A stretch of 6,790 nt of DNA from Acidocella sp. (GTDB lineage Bacteria; Pseudomonadota; Alphaproteobacteria; Acetobacterales; Acetobacteraceae), in assembly GCA_029077775.1 (NCBI GenBank), contig JAQNCU010000163.1, positions 1-6,790 on the forward strand, in the 5' to 3' direction. Under the pieces are notes generated by a model. The model was not told where the DNA came from. It ran no database searches and saw only the letters and a list, made by a program, of their open reading frames with translations. The translations under genes and the position numbers were made by a program. Numbering within the stretch: the stretch's first letter is position 1; each line of letters begins with the position of its first letter. Below, piece by piece: positions 1-4,160 of this stretch.

Positions 1-264
1 GCCGACCTGCTTGCCATTGTCGATTACATTTCGGACGCCAACCCGGACGCGGCTCAGCGCCTAAAGGACGACATCGAGGCGAAGGTCGCAAAGCTGACAG
101 AGTTTCCAAGGCTTTACCGGCCGGGGCGAATTGAAAGCACACGGGAAATGGTCGTCTGGTCGAATTTTATCGTCGTATACGATGAAGACTGTTTCGCCGT
201 CCGCATCCTGCGCGTGTTGCACGCTGCGCAGCAGTGGCCACCAGGGCAAGAAATTCTTTCATAA
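1..264 (+). CDS. RelE/ParE-family toxin of a type II toxin-antitoxin system (5' truncated by window edge)
   Basis: Frame 1 is open from the first base to the TAA at 262-264 and gives 87 residues. The start lies outside the window. The sequence has the hallmarks of the RelE/ParE toxin superfamily: an N-terminal amphipathic helix (DLLAIVDYISDANPDAAQRL), a second helix with alternating charge, the PRLYRPGR turn, the strand STREMVVW, a central FIVVYDED strand, and the terminal RILRVLHAAQQWP block that forms the last beta strand and tail. Family members of this kind are about 95-105 aa, so roughly 10-15 residues are missing. Known members inhibit translation (RelE) or DNA gyrase (ParE); which applies cannot be told here, though the sequence style is closer to ParE. 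The cognate antitoxin normally lies immediately upstream, outside the window. The opposite-strand reading frame over 61-249 is a shadow of this gene. Confidence 0.85.
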   Translation, partial: ADLLAIVDYISDANPDAAQRLKDDIEAKVAKLTEFPRLYRPGRIESTREMVVWSNFIVVYDEDCFAVRILRVLHAAQQWPPGQEILS

Positions 265-278
265 CTCACGGAAGACCG

Positions 279-294
279 GGAAATCTTGATTTCC
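279..294. repeat. Inverted repeat GGAAATC-TT-GATTTCC between toxin and CDF gene
   Basis: Two 7-bp arms (279-285 and 288-294) are perfectly complementary and separated by TT. As RNA, a two-base loop is too tight, so a 6-bp stem with a CTTG loop is the likely form. No T-tract follows, so it is not a standard intrinsic terminator. It could be an operator dyad or a small hairpin ahead of the transporter gene. It ends 7 nt before the alternative ATG at 302. The repeat is seen directly; the function is inference. Confidence 0.4.
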
Positions 295-333
295 GCGTCG
301 CATGGCGTTGCTGTGCGAGAGGAATATCAGTGT

Positions 334-366
334 ATGGTGCTACTGCATGACATCATTAGTCACTGA
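334..366 (+). other. Possible 10-codon leader ORF overlapping the CDF start
   Basis: The ATG at 334 is preceded by GAGAGGA at 317-323, with 10 nt between them. This is the best Shine-Dalgarno match in the spacer. The frame encodes MVLLHDIISH and stops at TGA 364-366. It is out of frame with the transporter and overlaps its proposed ATG at 347, so ribosomes ending here could reinitiate at the transporter start. It may equally be chance. No homology can be judged at this length. Confidence 0.22.
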
Positions 367-946
367 TCATCATTTGCGGCGAGTAGTCCGGCTCGTCGCC
401 GTTCTAAATCTTGCCTATTTCGGGATCGAGTTCACCGTTGCGCGTACTATCGGCTCGGTTGCTCTGTTTGCGGACAGTATAGATTTTCTCGAAGATGCGT
501 CGGTGAACATCCTCATTCTCGTGGCGCTCGGCTGGACGGTACGCGATCGCTCCCGCGTCGGCATGATGCTCGCGGGTATCCTGCTCGTGCCGGGCCTGGC
601 CACGTTGTGGATGGCATGGGAAAAATTCAACCTGCCGCTGGCACCGAATCCAGCTCTGCTTTCGCTGACCGGCCTGGGGGCGGTGGCCGTTAACCTCTCA
701 TGCGCTTTTGTGCTGGCACGATATCGTCAACACAGCGGCAGCCTGACCAAAGCCGCCTTTCTATCAGCCCGCAACGACGCGATGGCGAATGTTGCCATTA
801 TCGCGGCGGGATCGATAACGGCCTTCCTGTGGGTGTCGGCATGGCCGGATTTAATCGTCGGACTGGGCATCGCCGCTCTGAATGCCGACGCAGCACGGGA
901 GGTCTGGCTCGCCGCACGCAGCGAACACAAGACGGCAGAAGTCTAG
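347..946 (+). CDS. Short CDF-like cation transporter, membrane domain only
   Basis: This is a 199-residue integral membrane protein of the cation diffusion facilitator (CDF) superfamily, which exports divalent cations such as Zn2+ in exchange for protons. Six hydrophobic segments are visible at about 12-32, 37-63, 70-91, 104-126, 140-165 and 167-187. TM2 carries FADSIDFLEDA, giving the D46xxxD50 metal-site pair. In TM5 the segment LSARNDAMAN keeps D144, but the usual histidine four residues before it is Ser140. The cytoplasmic C-terminal domain of typical ~300-aa CDF proteins is absent, and the chain ends soon after TM6. I chose ATG 347 because the residues from there (MTSLVTDHHLRRVV) lead straight into TM1. 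ATG 302 is in frame and adds 15 residues, but has no clear ribosome site. The gene lies 82 nt after the toxin and 171 nt before the regulator. The CDF assignment is firm at fold level; substrate and activity are unknown. Confidence 0.82.
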   Translation: MTSLVTDHHLRRVVRLVAVLNLAYFGIEFTVARTIGSVALFADSIDFLEDASVNILILVALGWTVRDRSRVGMMLAGILLVPGLATLWMAWEKFNLPLAPNPALLSLTGLGAVAVNLSCAFVLARYRQHSGSLTKAAFLSARNDAMANVAIIAAGSITAFLWVSAWPDLIVGLGIAALNADAAREVWLAARSEHKTAEV

Positions 947-956
947 CCGTCGTTCT
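931..956 (+). terminator. Weak hairpin at the end of the CDF gene, possible terminator
   Basis: GACGGC at 931-936 pairs perfectly with GCCGTC at 946-951. AGA/TCT can extend the stem past one bulged A. The stop codon TAG (944-946) lies inside the hairpin. The bases that follow (GTTCTATAAGTCTT) are only moderately T-rich, so termination would be inefficient if it occurs. It is the only hairpin I find between the transporter and the regulator. Confidence 0.3.
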
Positions 957-1048
957 ATAAGTCTTAAATTGTGCCGCTTTCGTAAGATGCTTGTGTGTTG
1001 ATGCGGAATAAATTTTGACAGCCTGGCGCATAAATTTGCTCAATCCCG

Positions 1049-1071
1049 ACTGATGATTGATAAGTATCAGT
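1049..1071. promoter_or_regulatory. Dyad operator candidate upstream of the chrB-like promoter
   Basis: The outer arms ACTGAT (1049-1054) and ATCAGT (1066-1071) are perfect inverted repeats. Nested inside, TGATA (1058-1062) and TATCA (1065-1069) form a second 5-bp dyad around AG. The block ends 8 bp before the -35 box at 1080. An activator or repressor could bind here, and the ChrB-like protein encoded just downstream is the obvious candidate. The symmetry is seen directly; binding is inference. Confidence 0.4.
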
Positions 1072-1079
1072 AGACCGAG

Positions 1080-1107
1080 TTGACAAGTAACAATCGCTAC
1101 ATATAAA
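1080..1107 (+). promoter_or_regulatory. Near-consensus sigma70-type promoter of the regulator/efflux operon
   Basis: The -35 box TTGACA (1080-1085) matches the consensus exactly. After a 16-bp spacer comes TATAAA (1102-1107), five of six matches to TATAAT. Transcription would be expected to start about 7 nt downstream, near 1114, only a few bases before the ATG at 1118. The region contains no Shine-Dalgarno sequence, so the transcript is probably leaderless or almost so. It is the best promoter I see in the window and could drive all four downstream genes. Confidence 0.65.
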
Positions 1108-1117
1108 TTGTTCTAAA

Positions 1118-1666
1118 ATGGATTCCTGGTTCCTTATAACCTATAAAGTGCCATCTGAGCCCTCCAAGGGGCGGGTTGCTGTATGGCGCCGCCTCAAGAG
1201 CCTGGGTGCCGTCTACCTACAAAATAGCGTTTGCCTGTTGCCTAAAACCGACGACCATCTGAGACAACTTAAAATATTAGACAATGAAATTACCGAAATG
1301 AACGGTGAGGCCGTGCTACTGGAGACTGTCGCTTTGGATCGCACGGAACAGAGCAAAGTGATAGCCCGTTTCAAGGCCGATCGAGATGAGGAATATAGAG
1401 CGTTTCTCGAACGATGTGCCAGTTTCGAGGCCGAGATCGCCAAAGAGATCGAGCTTCAGCGGCTCACTTATGCTGAGTTGGAGGAAGTAGACGCGGATAT
1501 GAAGAAGCTAAAGGGATGGCTAGAAAAGATCCGGAAGCTTGACTTCTACGGTGCGGCGCTTGCCGAGGAGTCCGCCAATCGACTACATAGTTGCGAGGTA
1601 TTGCTCGACAGCTTCGCCCAACTTGTATTCGAAGCGCACAATGAAAACCAAGATCGCCTGTCGTGA
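1118..1666 (+). CDS. ChrB N-terminal-domain protein, probable metal-responsive regulator
   Basis: This is a 182-residue soluble protein with no signal peptide or membrane segment. Residues 4-42 carry the ChrB N-terminal domain signature: a WFLITYKVP strand, the PSKGRVAVWRRLKSLGA helix with R19, W23, R24 and R25, and a second strand ending in VCLLP. A ferredoxin-like continuation follows to about residue 80 (GEAVLLETVAL). Residues about 85-140 are charged and helical, probably a coiled coil, followed by the conserved-looking KLDFYGAAL segment and a C-terminal helical bundle. In chromate-resistance operons ChrB is a longer protein (about 300 aa) that controls chrA. Here the C-terminal ChrB domain is missing and no chrA is in view. 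Start 1118 agrees with the family N-terminus and with the promoter, although it has no ribosome site. The TGA stop overlaps the next reading frame. Its role as regulator of the efflux genes is inferred from position; a chromate link is not shown. Confidence 0.78.
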   Translation: MDSWFLITYKVPSEPSKGRVAVWRRLKSLGAVYLQNSVCLLPKTDDHLRQLKILDNEITEMNGEAVLLETVALDRTEQSKVIARFKADRDEEYRAFLERCASFEAEIAKEIELQRLTYAELEEVDADMKKLKGWLEKIRKLDFYGAALAEESANRLHSCEVLLDSFAQLVFEAHNENQDRLS

Positions 1667-1800
1667 TGTCGGCAGCCACCGACCGCAACGTCCGCAAGGG
1701 GTCTACACGACAACTTTTCGTGCGGAGTATCAGGGCTTTTTTTAATGTTATCGGTAAACCATCAACGCCACAGACATGCCGCGATACTTCCATGCGCGTT

Positions 1801-3168
1801 ATGACTTTACGAAAAACTCCTGGCCGTCGCTTTTTTCCGCTTATCTTCCTCAGCCTCGGACTGGCAGGGTGTGCCGCATATAGACCGCAACCGATCAATC
1901 CCGCCGCAACAGCCGCAGCGCTTGAGGCGCGGAGCCTTAACGATCCCGGATTGATGAAATTTCTGCAAAAGGCTGATCCAACCGGCCATGGCTGGACCCT
2001 GGAGCGCCTCACCTTGGTCGGCCTGTATGAACGGCCAGATATTTTAATTGCCGAAGACCAAAAACTCATTGCAGAAAGTTCTTTGCAGACGGCTACGACT
2101 TTGCCAAACCCAACCTTGTCGCTCACACCGACCTATAACGCGACAAACCTGATGCCATCACCGTGGAAAATTGGTCCGATTTTCAACTTTATGCTTAGTA
2201 GCCTAGCCGAGCGGCCCGCTTTGATGCAAGCGGCGCAGGCCCATCTCGACGCCGCTGAACAGGCTTTACCTATTGCCGCTTGGATGGTCCGCAGCCAGGT
2301 TCGTACCGCCATGCTAAATCTCTGGACCGCACGGCAATCGGAGGCGTTGGACATGCAGGCCCACGCATTGGCTCAGCAGTCCGTGGCGCTCATCACGGCG
2401 CGCGTCAATGCCGGTCAAATGTCCGAGGCGGATCAAAACACCGCCATCCTGACTGCCGGCCAATCGGCCTTGGTGGAGGCAGCAGCAACACGCCGCGTGG
2501 CGATTGCACGAGCGCAGCTTGCTAAAGCCATCGGCCTACCGACGACCAGCTTGACCAATGTAAAAATTAGTTTTGCCGGTTTCGAACATCCTGAGTGGCC
2601 AACGGATATCAAAAAATTACAGGAAAACGCCTTAACGTCACGTCCTGATATCCAGGTAGCGCTAGACAACTATGCGGCCGTGGAGGCACAACTCAGATTG
2701 GCGATCTTGCAGCAATATCCGGGAATCTCTATCGGGCCTGGCTATGAATACGATCAAGGTGCTAATAAATATTTACTTTCACTATCAATAAGCCTTCCGA
2801 TTTTCAATCAAAATCAGGGTGGGATCGCAAAAGCCTTTGCTGCACGTGCGGTTGCAGGCGCCCAATTTTTGTCTGTCCAGCAATCGGCGCTCGATAGCAT
2901 CGATCAGGCCGTGGCCAATGAACAAGCCAGCGCAACTGAGGTAAAAGCGGCCGATGCCCTACTTAAAAGCGTGAGGGTGCAGAAAAATCGTCTAGATCAG
3001 CAATATAATGGAGGCGCGATCGGCAAATTGCGTTTGACTGGAGGACAACAAGCTTTGGTGCAGACCGAGCTTGGTGCAGTTTCGGCAACACAGCATCAAG
3101 ACGAGGCCATCGGCTCACTTGAAGATGCATTATATCATCCTTTTATCGGAGTGGGGCCGCGTTCGTGA
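1801..3168 (+). CDS. TolC/CzcC-type outer-membrane factor lipoprotein of an RND efflux system
   Basis: This is the outer-membrane channel subunit of a tripartite efflux pump. From ATG 1801 the protein has 455 residues: a basic n-region (TLRKTPGRR), a hydrophobic stretch and the lipobox LAGC at residues 21-24, so it is probably acylated at Cys24. Two outer-membrane efflux protein repeats follow. The first contains TLPNPTLSLTP, the PSPWKIG segment and a long alpha-helical hairpin. The second contains SRPDIQVALDNYAAVEAQLRL, QQYPGISIGPGYEYDQG and SLPIFNQNQGGIAKA, all typical of the heavy-metal (CzcC-like) branch. It ends SLEDALYHPF. The frame is open upstream to GTG 1663 and ATG 1666, which overlap the regulator's stop (TGATG); this start would add 45 residues before Met1801. 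ATG 1792 is also possible. I prefer 1792/1801 because they give a normal lipoprotein signal, but none of the starts has a good ribosome site. The stop overlaps the adaptor start. Confidence 0.88.
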   Translation: MTLRKTPGRRFFPLIFLSLGLAGCAAYRPQPINPAATAAALEARSLNDPGLMKFLQKADPTGHGWTLERLTLVGLYERPDILIAEDQKLIAESSLQTATTLPNPTLSLTPTYNATNLMPSPWKIGPIFNFMLSSLAERPALMQAAQAHLDAAEQALPIAAWMVRSQVRTAMLNLWTARQSEALDMQAHALAQQSVALITARVNAGQMSEADQNTAILTAGQSALVEAAATRRVAIARAQLAKAIGLPTTSLTNVKISFAGFEHPEWPTDIKKLQENALTSRPDIQVALDNYAAVEAQLRLAILQQYPGISIGPGYEYDQGANKYLLSLSISLPIFNQNQGGIAKAFAARAVAGAQFLSVQQSALDSIDQAVANEQASATEVKAADALLKSVRVQKNRLDQQYNGGAIGKLRLTGGQQALVQTELGAVSATQHQDEAIGSLEDALYHPFIGVGPRS

Positions 3169-4145
3169 TCAAATATCGTCTGCCGGGTTTTATCGCTCTT
3201 TTCATCCCACTTTCTTGGTCAATTCACGCCTGTGCAGCACCCCTTCATCTTGATGCGCATGATATTGCTGCGGCCGGCATAAAGACCACCGTTTTGATAG
3301 AAAGTCTGCACGCCCAAGAGCTTGCCGCACAGGGTACGGTGCTCGATCCGGCAGCCATTATGCAGACAGCAAGCCGCCTGGTGACTGCGGACGCCAATGT
3401 CGCCGCTGCTCGTGCTGAAATGATTTTTGCAACTGAACAAGCTGCGCAAAACCGTCAACTCTATACCCAAGGGCGTAATATCTCGCGGGCCGTATTGCAG
3501 CAATCAATCGCAACGGCCGATTCGGCGACAGCGGCGCTGACCGCCGCGCAGACAAAACAGGCAGCAGAAAAAACCGCGGCGATCACGCAATGGGGGCCCG
3601 TGCTGACTCGCGCAATGCAGGCTAACGCGCCCATCATGAGCAGTATCGCGAATGGTGCCGTAACGGTGATCGGTGTCAGCCTGCCCCCAGGCAGCGCGCT
3701 CAGCCAGTTGCCTGCAACCTCGACGGCAAATCTTGGCGGTAGAACCTATGATATGGCTCTTATCGGTGGCATCCCCGGCATGCTCGGCGGCATTCCCGGC
3801 GAGGCCCTGCTCTATAGTATGCCCACTCAGCGTAACTTACCCATCGGTACATACCTCAATGTCGGAGTGCCAACTGGTTCCGAGATCAAAGGCGTCACGG
3901 TTCCGGCAAGCGCGATTATCTGGGAAAACGGAAAGTCAATCGCCTATCGCGGGGATGCGGCTGGGAACTTTGAACCGACCGATATTTCTACGGCATCCCC
4001 CGTCCACGGCGGCTATTTCATCGCAAGCGAGCTAATCCCTGGTGATCATATCGTCACGCAAGGCGCGGAATTGCTCGCTGCGGCGCCAACTGTGCCGACG
4101 ATCGTGAAAGCCAAGGCTGGCACCGCAGACCCCGACGACGACTGA
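3165..4145 (+). CDS. Periplasmic adaptor subunit (membrane fusion protein) of the RND efflux system
   Basis: This 326-residue adaptor would bridge the inner-membrane pump and the outer-membrane channel. The start is GTG 3165, overlapping the upstream TGA in the string GTGA, with GGAG at 3148-3151 upstream; no other in-frame start precedes the signal peptide. Residues 1-24 form a signal peptide ending in ACA, giving a mature protein from about Ala25. Cys23 lies in a poor lipobox (IHAC), so lipidation is unlikely but not excluded. A half lipoyl-like segment (AAQGTVLDPAAIM) leads into an alanine-rich coiled-coil hairpin at about 68-140, with the tip near LYTQGRNIS (99-107). ITQWGPVL ends the second helix, as in metal-type adaptors. 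Beta-barrel and membrane-proximal domains follow, with VTVPASAIIWENGKSIAYRG and PGDHIVTQGAELL. A GGIPG-ML-GGIPG repeat lies at 201-212, and the tail is acidic (DPDDD). No metal-binding N-terminal extension is seen. Confidence 0.87.
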   Translation: MIKYRLPGFIALFIPLSWSIHACAAPLHLDAHDIAAAGIKTTVLIESLHAQELAAQGTVLDPAAIMQTASRLVTADANVAAARAEMIFATEQAAQNRQLYTQGRNISRAVLQQSIATADSATAALTAAQTKQAAEKTAAITQWGPVLTRAMQANAPIMSSIANGAVTVIGVSLPPGSALSQLPATSTANLGGRTYDMALIGGIPGMLGGIPGEALLYSMPTQRNLPIGTYLNVGVPTGSEIKGVTVPASAIIWENGKSIAYRGDAAGNFEPTDISTASPVHGGYFIASELIPGDHIVTQGAELLAAAPTVPTIVKAKAGTADPDDD

Positions 4146-4146
4146 T

Positions 4147-4150
4147 AGGA
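4147..4150 (+). promoter_or_regulatory. Ribosome binding site of the RND pump gene
   Basis: AGGA at 4147-4150 begins two bases after the adaptor's TGA and sits 10 nt before ATG 4161. It settles the start of the pump gene and indicates independent initiation, in contrast to the overlapping junctions upstream. Confidence 0.6.
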
Positions 4151-4160
4151 CAATCTGATC

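Larger units (their letters stand above)
965..1109 (+). repeat. Four TAAATT hexamers in the regulator's upstream region
   Basis: TAAATT occurs at 965-970, 1009-1014, 1031-1036 and 1104-1109. The last three are extended to ATAAATT. Start-to-start spacings are 44, 22 and 73 bp, close to whole helical turns for the last two. The last copy overlaps the proposed -10 box. In AT-rich DNA such hexamers can recur by chance, so this is a weak candidate for repeated protein-binding sites or intrinsic curvature. Confidence 0.25.

Noticed and set aside
1015..1043. A second TTGACA (1015-1020) as a promoter
   Set aside because: At 16-18 bp spacing the -10 candidates are TGCTCA, GCTCAA or CTCAAT, all poor. 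The promoter at 1080-1107 is much better. It could still be a weak upstream start.
1691..1743. Intrinsic terminator before the outer-membrane factor gene (TCCGCA/TGCGGA or CACGA/TCGTG hairpins and a 7-T run at 1737-1743)
   Set aside because: The hairpins end 10-14 nt before the T run, so the geometry is wrong. A terminator here would also split an otherwise tightly packed operon.
1717..1746. Internal promoter with TTTAAT (1741-1746) as -10
   Set aside because: No acceptable -35 box lies 16-18 bp upstream (TTCGTG, TCGTGC, CGTGCG).
1464..2126. 220-codon open frame on the minus strand
   Set aside because: It lies across the regulator and outer-membrane factor genes, both of which have clear family signatures. 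Its translation shows no recognisable domain.
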